From: an uncultured Clostridium sp.
GTDB lineage: Bacteria; Bacillota; Clostridia; Lachnospirales; Lachnospiraceae
Length of the DNA stretch: 64,000 nucleotides
Reading direction: 5' to 3'
NCBI GenBank assembly: GCA_937885015.1
Contig: CALAAS010000053.1
Coordinates: 8,600 to 72,599 of the forward strand
Positions 8,646 to 18,500 of this stretch are shown piece after piece. The stretch's first letter is position 1. Every line of letters starts with the position of its first letter. Below the pieces are notes generated by a model. The model did no database searches, had not been told where the DNA came from, and saw only the letters and a list, made by a program, of their open reading frames with translations. The position numbers and the translations under genes are program-made.

Positions 8646-8672
8646 TTTCTTAGAATATGGTATTCTGCGAAA
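8646..8672 (-). repeat. Right inverted repeat of candidate invertible promoter
   Basis: Arm TTTCTTAGAATA, centre TGG, arm TATTCTGCGAAA. Read on the minus strand it matches the left repeat except at two positions, and the centre reads CCA. The opposite direction of the two centres is what makes the pair an inversion rather than a deletion substrate. Confidence 0.83.
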
Positions 8673-8687
8673 AAATTTATTTTCAAA

Positions 8688-8727
8688 AACCCAACATGGT
8701 CCGCATCGTTGAGAGGCGTGTTGGGTT
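8688..8727 (-). terminator. Terminator downstream of sbcC, possibly bidirectional
   Basis: A 9-bp stem AACCCAACA/TGTTGGGTT lies just after the sbcC stop. On the minus strand it is followed by a T-rich run (TTTTTGAAAATAAATTTTTT). On the plus strand it faces the promoter at 8609 and could stop that transcript after roughly 80 nt, though with a poorer T tract. Confidence 0.75.
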
Positions 8728-8750
8728 CTGTTAGTTATTATTAGTTTGTT

Positions 8751-11700
8751 TTATTCGTCCAGCTCCCAGCGGACCCGGCTTCCAGCTGTATCCCTTGATA
8801 CCACCAGTTTCCGTCCCAGCTGTTCCTTTAATTCTGTCACATGGGAAATAATTCCCACCAGGCGTTTTCCACCGGCCAACTCTTTTAAAACTGCGATGGC
8901 TTTCATTCGGGAGTCCTCGTCCAGGGAACCAAATCCCTCGTCAATAAACATGGCGTCGATTTTCACGCTTCCGGCCGTATCCTGAATCACGTCTGCCATT
9001 CCCAGAGCCATCGCCAGAGCTGCCATGAAAGACTCGCCGCCGGATAAGGTTTTCACATCCCGGATCCGGTCCGTCAGAAGACTGTATACATCCAGATCCA
9101 GTCCTGCCTCCCCCTGTTTTCCCAGATCCTCCAGATCCCGGCACTGGAGAAGAAAAGCTCCGTCCGTCATAATTTTCAGTCTCCGGTTAGCCGCCTGAAT
9201 CATCTGCCGGAAATACCGCCGCTGCATATAGGTCTGAAAATCAAGTCTTGCCGTTTTTTCCAGCTTTCCATCTGCCGCTCTGTAGAGCAAGTCTATCTCT
9301 TGTTTCTGAGCCGCCAGCTTTTCCCGTTCCTCCAGATACTGCTTCATCTCTGCCTGAACCATCTCATTGCGGTCTCTGGCCGCCGTCCGGGCGCTGTAAG
9401 CCTCCCTGGCCGCCTCTCGCTCTGTCTGGATCTCCTGGATCCGCTGACGGATTTCTTCTTCCGGACGGCCTGTCACCCCCTCCGCAGCTGCCTGGCACTG
9501 CTCCAAAAGCGCCTGCGCCCTCACCATCTGTTCCTGGTACTGCTTCGCCCCGGAACGGATTTCCTCTTCTTCTCCAGCGGAAAGACAGGCATCCCGGTAT
9601 TCCTGTGCCGACTCAAATCCCTGCTCTCTAAGGGTTTCCAGAAAATCTGCCCGTCGGTCGTCCACCTGCTCCTGCAGGCGTTCTCCGTGCTCTCTCTCCG
9701 AGGCAAGATAAGACTGCATTGTTGTCTTCCGGTCTCTGGCTGTTTCCACAGCAGCTCTGGCCTCCTGAAGCTCTCTCTCCAAAGCAGCCTGTTTTTCTTT
9801 CAGAGCCTTCAGGCGGCATTCCGCCTCCTTTCGGCTTCCCCACTCGAGAGTTTCTTCCATGCTCTTTTTTTCCATGGCGGCCGATGCCGCCTGCACCTCC
9901 AGCTCCTGAAGCTGTGTCTCCAGGCTTTCCAGAAAAGCGGCAACGCCCTGTAACGCCGTCTCCGCCAACACCAGCTCCTCTTTTTTCTTCTGCAACCCCT
10001 GAAGGCCTCGTTCCAGCCTTTCTTCCTCTCTCTGCAGCTCCTTTCGGCAGTTTTCAAACTCTCTGGAAAGTTCCAAAGTCCGCTCCAGGCGCAGCTCCAG
10101 AGAAGCTTCCGGCCCCAGTCCCTCCTTTGGCTTCAGGCTCGCCTCCAGCTCTGCTCCAGTCTCCCGCGTCTCCTCCAGGCGCGTCTGCGCTGCCCGGCAT
10201 TCTTCGGAAGCGAAACGCAATGCCGCCTCTGCTGCCTCTTTTTCCTTCCCGGCCTCTTCCACTTCTTCTCCTGTTGCCGCTTCCGCCCTTAGAGCTGCCG
10301 GAAGCGGATGGCTTCTGGAACCGCAGACGGGGCACGGCTCCCCCTCTCTGAGCTCTCCCGCCAGAATCCCGGCCTGAGCCTCCAGATAGCTCCGATATAG
10401 CCGGGCGTAGGTACTGCCAGCATTCTCATACCGCTCTGCGGCTTCCTGAAACTCTTTTTGCCGCCTTTTCAGCGCCAGCTCCAACTCCTGTTCCGCCTGA
10501 ATCGCCTTCCCCAGCTTTCTGGCCTGGCTTTCCCGGTTTTTTACGATTTCCAGTTCTGCCCGCAGCTCCGCCAGACGGAGCTTGTCAGCAGAAAGCGCTT
10601 CCAGTCGGGCCCGCAGAGACTCTGACTGGCGGGAAAGATTCTCTTTCTCCTGCTCTTTTTTTTCTTTTTCTTCCTTTTTCCGGTCCGACTGCTCCAAAAT
10701 TTCCCGGCAGTGTCCGGCGATGGTTTCCAGTCTGCCATACCTGGGCATGGCCTGCTCCAGTCGAAGGATTTCCCGCCCAAACCGGTCTCCTGAGGCCGCA
10801 AAACCGGCCTCGCACCGGGCCATCCGGATTTCAGCGGCGCAGGATTCCTCTTCCAGGCGCAATGCCTTCTCCTTCAGGAGTTCCACATCCGCCTTATTCT
10901 TCTCCCACTCCTTCTGCCTGCGCAAAAACTCCTCTTCTTTCGGACAGACCCGGCCCGCTGCCTCGCTTTTTTGCAGGCGCAATGCCTTTTCCTGCCATTC
11001 TCCCCGCCTTTTTTCCAGTTCCTTAAAATTATCTCTGGCCTGCCGGAAGGCCCGTATTTTTTCATTGGCTGCCCGTGCCTCTTCCAGGCCACGATGGAGT
11101 TCCTCCAGCAGGCGCTGCCTGTCCTCTAAAAGCGTTCCCGCCTCCTTTTCCGCCTGACGGCTGGAAGCAGTCAGGTTCTCTAAAAAATCGAGAATCTCCC
11201 TTCCATGGGAATCAGGTTTCTCTGACAGCATCTTCCACTGGGAAGATATCTCCTCCTCTGGCGGGAGTACCGCCCGGCCGGCACAGCTTACGCAGAGCAA
11301 TCGGTTGTTTTCCAGCTCTCCCCACAACCGGTTATTTTCCTCCCGCAGTTTTTTCTGAATGCGGCCGTAAATCCCGGTTCCAAAAATCCTGGCAAAGATT
11401 TCCTTTCTTTCTCTGGATGGAGCATGAAGAAGCTTTCTGTACTCCCCCTGGGCAATCATGGCAATCTGGCTGTACTGCTCCCGGTCCACCCCCACGATCT
11501 GACGGATCGCCTCATTTACCTCAGAAATACGCCCGGAAAGCTCCCGACCATCGGGATATGTGAGACTGGCCCTGGCAGATACTGTTGTAAAAGTTCTCTC
11601 TCCATCCCTGTTTTTCCGTCTGCTGGCGCGTCTGTAAGCAGGACTTCGCCGGATCCGGTACACCTCACCCTTATCAGAAAAAACCAGTTCCACAAAGGTT

Positions 11701-11924
11701 TCCACATCGTCTCCCGCATACTGACTCCGCATCATAGAGCCTTCCCGCACATCTCCGCTGGCCTCTCCGTAAAGCGCAAAGGTAATGGCATCGAAAATCG
11801 TCGTTTTTCCGGCTCCTGTATCCCCGGTAATCAAAAACAGGCCGTGATCCAGGGACTCAAAATCGATCTGTGTCACACCTCCATAGGAACTAAAGGCGGA
11901 CATGGTAAGCTTTAATGGTTTCAA
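8751..11924 (-). CDS. sbcC: Exonuclease SbcCD, SbcC ATPase subunit
   Basis: This 1057-residue SMC-like protein is half of the Mre11-Rad50-type complex that cuts DNA hairpins and protein-blocked ends. The Walker A motif GDTGAGKTT lies at residues 34-42. Two long Glu/Arg/Gln-rich coiled coils flank the zinc hook CPVC (near 531) that dimerises the complex. The C-terminal lobe has the signature LSGGESFMAALAMA and Walker B IDAMFIDEGFGSLDED. The length is normal for the family. Its ATG overlaps the end of sbcD by 4 nt, so the two are translationally coupled. Confidence 0.97.
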   Translation of the reverse strand: MKPLKLTMSAFSSYGGVTQIDFESLDHGLFLITGDTGAGKTTIFDAITFALYGEASGDVREGSMMRSQYAGDDVETFVELVFSDKGEVYRIRRSPAYRRASRRKNRDGERTFTTVSARASLTYPDGRELSGRISEVNEAIRQIVGVDREQYSQIAMIAQGEYRKLLHAPSRERKEIFARIFGTGIYGRIQKKLREENNRLWGELENNRLLCVSCAGRAVLPPEEEISSQWKMLSEKPDSHGREILDFLENLTASSRQAEKEAGTLLEDRQRLLEELHRGLEEARAANEKIRAFRQARDNFKELEKRRGEWQEKALRLQKSEAAGRVCPKEEEFLRRQKEWEKNKADVELLKEKALRLEEESCAAEIRMARCEAGFAASGDRFGREILRLEQAMPRYGRLETIAGHCREILEQSDRKKEEKEKKEQEKENLSRQSESLRARLEALSADKLRLAELRAELEIVKNRESQARKLGKAIQAEQELELALKRRQKEFQEAAERYENAGSTYARLYRSYLEAQAGILAGELREGEPCPVCGSRSHPLPAALRAEAATGEEVEEAGKEKEAAEAALRFASEECRAAQTRLEETRETGAELEASLKPKEGLGPEASLELRLERTLELSREFENCRKELQREEERLERGLQGLQKKKEELVLAETALQGVAAFLESLETQLQELEVQAASAAMEKKSMEETLEWGSRKEAECRLKALKEKQAALERELQEARAAVETARDRKTTMQSYLASEREHGERLQEQVDDRRADFLETLREQGFESAQEYRDACLSAGEEEEIRSGAKQYQEQMVRAQALLEQCQAAAEGVTGRPEEEIRQRIQEIQTEREAAREAYSARTAARDRNEMVQAEMKQYLEEREKLAAQKQEIDLLYRAADGKLEKTARLDFQTYMQRRYFRQMIQAANRRLKIMTDGAFLLQCRDLEDLGKQGEAGLDLDVYSLLTDRIRDVKTLSGGESFMAALAMALGMADVIQDTAGSVKIDAMFIDEGFGSLDEDSRMKAIAVLKELAGGKRLVGIISHVTELKEQLGRKLVVSRDTAGSRVRWELDE

Positions 11925-13114
11925 ATTCTCTCTTCCTCCTCTGCTTCCTCCACGATTCTCTCCATAATCCGTTCCTGCTCCGCTGTCATCGTCTCATGGC
12001 GGACCGTCTCAAAAAAGGAACGGAAGGCCGCCATTGGAGTCAGAATCTCCGGTAGTTCCTCTTCCTCCCGCAGTCTCTGTCTCGTTCGGCTGTTGTCAAT
12101 CCGGATTTCCAGTATGTGAGAATACCATGCCTCCAGCCGCTCCCGGAAATCAAACCGCTCTGTTTCATCCGTCAGAGTCAGGCTGACAAAATCAGAAACA
12201 CGCCCATCTTCTGATCCCTCCTGGAGAGCTGCCTCTCTGGCCCACTCTTCCACCTGTGCAAGTGTCCCCTTAAGCCTGCGCACCTCCGGCCTGCAGCAAA
12301 GCGGCAGACGCCGTATCTGCGGCTCACTTCCCTTTGGTCCCATTTCCACCACTGTGATTCCCTTCCTGTGATACTCTTCGCTGACGGAATATTTATAGGG
12401 AGTCCCACAATACCGGCAGCTCTCCCGCCCCACTTTCTGAGGGCCATGGAGATGTCCCAAAGCCGAATAATCAAACGCTTCCAGCACGGCGCTGCTGATC
12501 TGATCCAGACCTCCGGAGGTCAGAACCGCTGTCTCCGAATCACACCGCTCCGGCTCCGTCCCATCTGAGACAAAAAACTGGTGCGCCAAAATAACATTCC
12601 GCTCCTCACTTGAAATGGTTTCCCGGGACAGAAGGAACTGGCACGCCTCTGTATAACCGGATATTTCCCGATCTGTCAGATGGCGCACATGGCCCGGCCG
12701 GAAAAAAGGGCACAGATAAAAATGGACCGGTCCCCACTCGTCCTCCAGCGTTACTTTTTTCAGAAACGAATTGCGGTCAGCTGGAACAGAGGCCGAAATA
12801 TGAATCCTGTGCTGCTCCAGAAACGAAGCGCCGTAGGAAAGCCGCTCCGGGGAGTCGTGATTTCCCGCAATCATAAGAATCTCCGCCCCAGGACACGTCT
12901 CTGAAAGTTCTGTCAAAAACCGGTCAAACATCGAAACCGCCTCCGCCGATGGCGCCGGTTTATCATAAATATCCCCGCAGATCAGTACTGCATCCGGTTT
13001 TTCTGAGCTGGCAAAGTCTACAATCTGTGAAAGCGCCGCTGACTGGCTTTCACGAAGGTTGTAGCCGTTCAGCAGCTTTCCAATATGTAAATCTGAAAGA
13101 TGAAAAAATTTCAA
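11921..13114 (-). CDS. sbcD: Exonuclease SbcCD, SbcD nuclease subunit
   Basis: This calcineurin-like metallophosphoesterase is the nuclease partner of SbcC. Motifs FFHLSDLHIGK, ICGDIYD and IAGNHDSPERL (about residues 3-90) supply the two-manganese site, and LGHLHGPQ is the downstream metal motif. I choose a TTG start at 13114 because GAGGAG precedes it at ideal spacing and the protein then begins right at the family start (LKFFHLSD), giving 397 residues. An ATG at 13210 in the same frame falls inside the loop of the hairpin at 13193-13228 and is unlikely. The 3' end overlaps sbcC by 4 nt. Confidence 0.94.
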   Translation of the reverse strand: MKFFHLSDLHIGKLLNGYNLRESQSAALSQIVDFASSEKPDAVLICGDIYDKPAPSAEAVSMFDRFLTELSETCPGAEILMIAGNHDSPERLSYGASFLEQHRIHISASVPADRNSFLKKVTLEDEWGPVHFYLCPFFRPGHVRHLTDREISGYTEACQFLLSRETISSEERNVILAHQFFVSDGTEPERCDSETAVLTSGGLDQISSAVLEAFDYSALGHLHGPQKVGRESCRYCGTPYKYSVSEEYHRKGITVVEMGPKGSEPQIRRLPLCCRPEVRRLKGTLAQVEEWAREAALQEGSEDGRVSDFVSLTLTDETERFDFRERLEAWYSHILEIRIDNSRTRQRLREEEELPEILTPMAAFRSFFETVRHETMTAEQERIMERIVEEAEEEERI

Positions 13115-13192
13115 TCGTTTCTTCTCCTCATTCAATCGTTTTTCATGGCAGATCAGGCTGCTGCAAATCGCTGCATCCCGGCTGTAAAGAAG

Positions 13193-13228
13193 CAGGGATG
13201 CTGCACCCATTTTTCTGCAGCATCCCTG
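13193..13228 (-). terminator. Hairpin terminator between the cupin gene and sbcD
   Basis: A perfect 13-bp stem CAGGGATGCTGCA/TGCAGCATCCCTG with a 10-nt loop follows the cupin stop codon. The T run after it is short, so termination may be partial and sbcD could receive some readthrough. Confidence 0.6.
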
Positions 13229-13244
13229 TCTGATTCGCGTTCTT

Positions 13245-13571
13245 TTAATTCAGCTGGATCAGTGCAATAAATACCAGATCCGTATCGCCTTCGTTGGCAA
13301 TACCGTGGCCGCAGCCGTCCGGCGTAAAGGTTCTCTCTCCTACCGTAACCTGACGAACCGTTCCGTTGTCATTGTACTGGCCTTCGCCATGGATGATATA
13401 GTAGGTTTCGCTTTCGCCGTGATGCTCATGATATCCCAGGGAGCAACCCGGTGCAATCGTTACCTCGGCAAACATTTTGCATGCTGCATTTAACTCGCCT
13501 TCCTCTAAAATATGGCGGATTACCACTTTGCCAGTACCGCCGTTGGCATTCTCTCTAATTACGGTTTTCAT
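13245..13571 (-). CDS. Small cupin domain protein
   Basis: This 108-residue single-domain cupin has motif 1 GYHEHHGESETYYIIHGEG (about residues 46-64), with two histidines and a glutamate for metal, and motif 2 PDGCGHGIANEG with the last histidine. The length matches stand-alone cupins related to mannose-6-phosphate isomerase-like proteins. The substrate is unknown; members act as metal-dependent isomerases or as ligand sensors. It has its own promoter (13608-13636) and terminator and so appears monocistronic. Confidence 0.88.
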   Translation of the reverse strand: MKTVIRENANGGTGKVVIRHILEEGELNAACKMFAEVTIAPGCSLGYHEHHGESETYYIIHGEGQYNDNGTVRQVTVGERTFTPDGCGHGIANEGDTDLVFIALIQLN

Positions 13572-13607
13572 TCTTCTGTTTTTCCCTTTCTATTTCCATT
13601 TTTCTCT

Positions 13608-13636
13608 ATTATACGTCCCTTTCTCTGGCATGTAAA
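13608..13636 (-). promoter_or_regulatory. Promoter of the cupin gene
   Basis: TTTACA, a 17-bp spacer and TATAAT on the minus strand, about 35 nt upstream of the cupin ATG. Confidence 0.7.
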
Positions 13637-13670
13637 TGGAAGATTCCGCCGTTCCCTCTGTCAAAGAAAA

Positions 13671-15542
13671 TCAGACGCCTTCTCCCAGCGGAAATCTGAG
13701 TTCCAGATCCCCATAGGGAATCGTAACCTCCGGAAATCCCTCCGAATAAGGCGCGATCACGTAGGGTTCATAATAAAATACCACGCCCTCATCACTTAGA
13801 TAAAAGGGCGATTCGTAGCTGAGACCATCTGAAACGGTGTGTTCCAGATCCTCCGGAGACTCAAAAGAAAAGCTGGTTTCTCTGGCCAGACGGCCAAACG
13901 CTTTGCCCACCATTTCCTGAAGCTTCTCCTGAGGCGTAGCCACAATATCTGAGAGCGTCAGCCTGGCCCCCGTTTTCCGATCAAATACCACGTATTCCCG
14001 AAGCGGGTTTCCGTGAGCTCCGCCTGCATACTCATCGCTGTCCAGGCGAATGCAGAGTACATGCTCATCCAGATAGCAGACTCCGGTTCTGCCGCAGAAC
14101 AGATCCGTCAGAACGTACGCCGGCTCTCCGCTTTCATGAACCCAGGCTTCATCTGTCTGCGCTGCCTTTTCCCGACCGGCGGCCAACACAGCCTGCTGCC
14201 GTTCCTCCAGCCAGGCGTTGACTGCCTGGGTTCCCTCGTCATCGCCGTCCAATACCAGACGCTCCGTATAAATCTCTCCGGCCGTGTATTCCCCGCACGG
14301 ACATGAAATCGTTTCGCGGACTGCCTCCACATGGCCCACTCCCTCCAGCGGCGATGCAAAAAGCGCCGGCTCCAGCAGTCTCGTTTCCCGAGGTTCAGAA
14401 AGCTCTGTTACCCCCATATACGTTTCGTATCCGGAAAATGCCTGACAGTATATGGTCTCGCCGGTCACAAAGAAATTTCCGTAATTGGTAAATTCTCCCG
14501 TCATGCCCGGTTCCTCCGCTACCGTCAGTATCTCCTCCGGATCTCCAGATCCATCCCAGGGAATCCGGTAAAACACAGCGCCGCCGCTTCCGCTCTCGTC
14601 CTGTTTTCCTTCTCCTGCCCTATATGGCACCACATAATAAAGATATCCGTCCAGAACCTGCAAAAGGCTGGGGTTTTCATCCGTCTCAAACAGAGGAGTC
14701 CCTGAACAGGTCTCCAGATCGTACCGCTGCACCTGGGTTTTCCCGTTTCCATCACGGAACAGGGCAAAAAATACATCCTCCGCAAACAGCACAGACGAGG
14801 TGTTGGTAATCTCCTCCACCGGCCTTGCATTGGTTCCATCTGCCTTCGCGATCACAAGACACGTATCATTCTGCACCGGCATATATCCCAGCTGATCCAC
14901 ATAGCGGGGCAGAACGCCGCCAAACAGCTCCGTACACCCCTCCGGAATCTGTCCATAAATGGTTTCCGGCGGAGCCAGCTCTCCCACCGTTTTCCCCTGA
15001 TCATCCAGACTGTAAATCACGGTGTCCTGCATGCTCCTGATATACAGCTTTCCATCTGCTGCATACATATCAAAAGGCTGGCTCATCAGATCCGCCAGAT
15101 GTTCCTCTTCACCGGAAGTAACGTCCAGACGGCACAGGCTGTAAAGCTCCGACCTTTCCGTCGTCCCCTTTCCAGTTCCAGGCTGTGAAACGTCAAAATA
15201 CAGACTGTCCCCCAGCACCCAGAAAGCCCCGTTTTTCTCTCCCTCAGAAAAACGGCGCAGGACCTTCATCTCTCCTGTCTCTTTTTCAATGGCATAAATG
15301 GCGTCTCCCTGTTTCAGGTACAGCCTGCCGTCGGCCTCTACCATCGACCCGGGATTTCCCTGGGCAGATGTTTTCTCTTCCTCTGCCTCTGTCTGGACCG
15401 GCAGCGCTTCCGTCTCTTCCGGTTTGCCCGGACGGCAGGCTGCAAGCGCTGCTGCCAGTGCAAAGGCCATAGCGGCGGCCGGAAGCGCTCTCCTTCTCTT
15501 TCTCCTGTCACTCCATCTCGCGTTTCGCATCACGTTTTCCAC
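13671..15542 (-). CDS. Lipoprotein with beta-propeller-like N-half and DUF3298/RsiV-like C-terminal domain
   Basis: This 623-residue protein has an Arg/Lys-rich N-terminus, a hydrophobic stretch and a lipobox LAAC (cysteine 36), so it should be a lipid-anchored surface protein. Residues about 65-370 hold repeats of the DUF5050 sort (GRLYLKQGDAIYAIEKETGE, DGKLYIRS), consistent with a propeller. Residues about 395-620 resemble the DUF4163/DUF3298 pair of RsiV: YAGGAHGNP, FDRKTGARLTLSDI and a FYYEPYVIAPYSEG segment. RsiV binds lysozyme, but this protein lacks an anti-sigma part and no sigma factor gene is adjacent. Ligand unknown. It lies 12 bp downstream of addA. Confidence 0.7.
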   Translation of the reverse strand: MENVMRNARWSDRRKRRRALPAAAMAFALAAALAACRPGKPEETEALPVQTEAEEEKTSAQGNPGSMVEADGRLYLKQGDAIYAIEKETGEMKVLRRFSEGEKNGAFWVLGDSLYFDVSQPGTGKGTTERSELYSLCRLDVTSGEEEHLADLMSQPFDMYAADGKLYIRSMQDTVIYSLDDQGKTVGELAPPETIYGQIPEGCTELFGGVLPRYVDQLGYMPVQNDTCLVIAKADGTNARPVEEITNTSSVLFAEDVFFALFRDGNGKTQVQRYDLETCSGTPLFETDENPSLLQVLDGYLYYVVPYRAGEGKQDESGSGGAVFYRIPWDGSGDPEEILTVAEEPGMTGEFTNYGNFFVTGETIYCQAFSGYETYMGVTELSEPRETRLLEPALFASPLEGVGHVEAVRETISCPCGEYTAGEIYTERLVLDGDDEGTQAVNAWLEERQQAVLAAGREKAAQTDEAWVHESGEPAYVLTDLFCGRTGVCYLDEHVLCIRLDSDEYAGGAHGNPLREYVVFDRKTGARLTLSDIVATPQEKLQEMVGKAFGRLARETSFSFESPEDLEHTVSDGLSYESPFYLSDEGVVFYYEPYVIAPYSEGFPEVTIPYGDLELRFPLGEGV

Positions 15543-15554
15543 TCCTTTTACACG

Positions 15555-18500
15555 TTACACTTCCAACATTCCATAGCGGAATGAATAAATATAATTTTCC
15601 CGAACCATCTTTCCCGTCATCTGTTCCAGCGCCCGTTTATAGCAGACCAGCTGCGCCTGGTACCGGCGCCTCAGTATCTCCGGATTATCCACATAATCCG
15701 TCTTATAATCCACCAGAATCAGCTGATTATCCTCTTCAAAAAATGCATCTATGACTCCCTGAATCAGAATTCGCTCATCGGAATCCCAGTCCCCCATCTC
15801 CCGGGCGGGAACGCCGATGACAAACTGTTTTTCCCGCCAGAGCCTTCCGCTGCGGGCAGCCGCTTTCATTCTCTGCCCCAGGCTGCTGTCCAGAAAGGAA
15901 GACAGGTCTGCGGCTCTCACAAGTCCTGCCGCCTCTTCTTCTATTTTACCGTCTTCCACCAGGGAACGCAAATATTTTTCTGCCTCTTCCTCTGTCTCCA
16001 CAGTCTCAAAAGGCAAAAGCTCCAGCACACGGTGATAGGCGGTTCCCCGTGTGGCTCCCCGCCCCTCTCTATCCTGCTTTTCCAGAAAAACCGGAAGTGT
16101 GGGCAGAAATTCCATCTCCTCCTCTTCCTTCTCTTCCCACCGTTTTTTCAGTTCTGACACAGACATTTTTGTATTTAAAATCACATCATCCGCAAAGGGG
16201 TACTGAAATTCATAGGAGGCCCTCCAGGCGTCTGACAGAGTCCCGTCTCCTCCATCCTCCGCAAGAAGCGCCAGCTTTCTTCGGACTATCTCCCGGTCAA
16301 ACTGGCTTTTCACCTCTCTGTCAAGCTGCAAAAGCGCCGTTTCCTCCTTCACGCGAATCCTAGTGTTTCCCGTCCCCACACTCATCAGGATCCAGTCCAG
16401 AAATGAGGTAGCCAGAGTCAGCACTGTATAAGGAATGCGGCCATTCTCCATCGGGATGGACGCCCATTTTGCCATCCGGTCCTCCAGTTTTCCGGAAGCT
16501 GCCGTAAGAATCAGCTTTTCTTTGGCTCTAGTCATGGCCACATACAGCACGCGAAGCTCTTCGCCAAGTGCAGAAAGCTCCATAAAACGCTTCATAACAT
16601 TTTTCTTCAGCGTCGGCCCCTTTACCCGACGTTCGCTGTCCAGATAGTCCGTTCCGATACCAAGATCCCCATCAATGAGAAGTCGTCCCCTCATATCCTG
16701 CTTATTGAAGTTCTTCCCCATACCGGATACGAACACCACCGGAAACTCCAGTCCTTTGCTTTTATGGATACTCATGATGCGGACGCAGTTTCCTCCTGCC
16801 TCGGAAATCGATGCCTCCCCAAAATCTGTGTTATATTTTTTCAGCTTTTCAATGTACCGGATAAAATGGAATACACCGCGATAGCTGGTGGCCTCATAGG
16901 CTGCCGCCTTTTCCACCAGCATATCCAGATTGGCCCGCCGCGTCTCCCCCCCCGGCAGCGCCGTCACATAACGGTAATACCCGGTCTCGTCATAAATCCG
17001 ATACAGCAGCTCATGCATGGTCAGATAAAGCGCTTCTTCTCGCAGTCCGGCAATCTTTCCCATAATTCCGGAAAGCTTTTCCTCCAGAATCCGGTCTGCC
17101 TCGGTTCCCGTCTCCGTCTGCATGGTCTTCAAAAAAGCCTGTACGGCTCCGTAGAGGCCTTCTTTTTCCGTCTGCTCTGCACAGGCCCGGTATACCGCCT
17201 GAAGATGGGCCAGCTCGGAATCCGTCACGTTTCCAAAAGGCGATTTTAAAACCGATGCCAGGGGAATATCCTGCATGGGGTTATCCAGAACTGCCAGAAA
17301 ATTCAGGATAGTCTCCACTTCCATGGTATTGAAATACCCGGTTCTTGACTCAGCAAAGGCAGGGATCCCCTGACTCCCCAGAACTTCTGTAAATTCCTCG
17401 GCCCATCCGCTGACACTGCGCAGAAGAATCACAATATCCCGGAATTCTGCCCGCCGATATCTGTCTGTTTCTTTATCCCAAACGAGTATTCCCGTTTCCG
17501 GATCCGTCATTTCCCAGATTTTGGAGGCAATCATCCTGGCCTCCAGCTCTCTTGCTGTATAGTCCGCCGCATCCTCGTCCACAGCCTGAACCCCCTCCGG
17601 CGACGTATCCACCAGCAAAAGCTCCGTATCCAACTCCCTGATCCCCTCCCGGGGTTCAAACACAGCTCCCGGATGGAGGGCCTGCTCATCAGTATACTGG
17701 ATGTCTCCCAGCTTTTCTGTCATGATCCGGTAAAATACATCATTGATGCTTTCCAGTACATGGGCACGGCTTCGAAAATTCTGGTAAAGCTCTATTTTTC
17801 GTCCAGGGCCATCTTCCTTTCCATAAGAATGGTATTTTTCCAGAAACAGTTCCGGTCTTGCCAGACGGAATTTGTAGATACTCTGTTTCACATCGCCCAC
17901 CATAAATACATTAGGACGGCCAAAACGCTCTCCGGAAATACAGGAAATCAACGTTTCCTGCACCAGATTGCTGTCCTGATATTCGTCCACCAGAATCTCA
18001 TCAAACTGGCGGCTCATCTCATCAGCCAGCGGTCCCGGCACGCGCCGCCCTTTCTCCTTTTCTGGCTCCTGCACCTCTTTCGTCAGGATTTCCAGGGCAA
18101 AATGCTCCAGATCATGGAAATCCACCACATTCTTTTCTTTCTTCTTTTCCCGGAATCTTCGGCCAAATTCCTCTGCCAGCTCCAGAAGCTGCAGCACCCC
18201 GTCCCGCCCTGTCTCCAGATCCCTTCGCATTTGCTCCGGCGTTTCAAACAGGTATTCCTCCTTCAGTTTTTCCACTGCCTTTTTGACACGTGTCCGAATT
18301 CCGGAAACGGCTTCCTTTTTTTCCGGCGCAACGGTACTCTGCTTTCCCCGAATGGCCGCCAGTCTGGTAAACCGAATCCTTTCCAGCGCCTCACAGAAGC
18401 TTTCAAAATTTCCGGTCGCCCCGCAGAGCCGCTCCACATGAAGCAGATCTTCCTCTACCATCGGAAGATACGGCGCCGGGCCGTCCTCTTCCTGGCAGAG

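Larger units (their letters stand above)
8436..8672. other. Candidate invertible promoter segment (inverton) upstream of the polysaccharide operon
   Basis: Two inverted 27-nt repeats enclose 183 bp. Inside is one consensus promoter (8609-8637), which reads rightward, away from loaP, so the segment appears to be in the OFF state. Reflecting it about its centre would place the -10 box near 8471-8476 on the minus strand and transcription would start about 90 nt before the loaP ATG. No comparable minus-strand promoter is visible within the segment as it stands. Invertible promoters controlling capsule loci are established in Bacteroides and in clostridia. The recombinase gene is not in this window. 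Confidence 0.72.
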
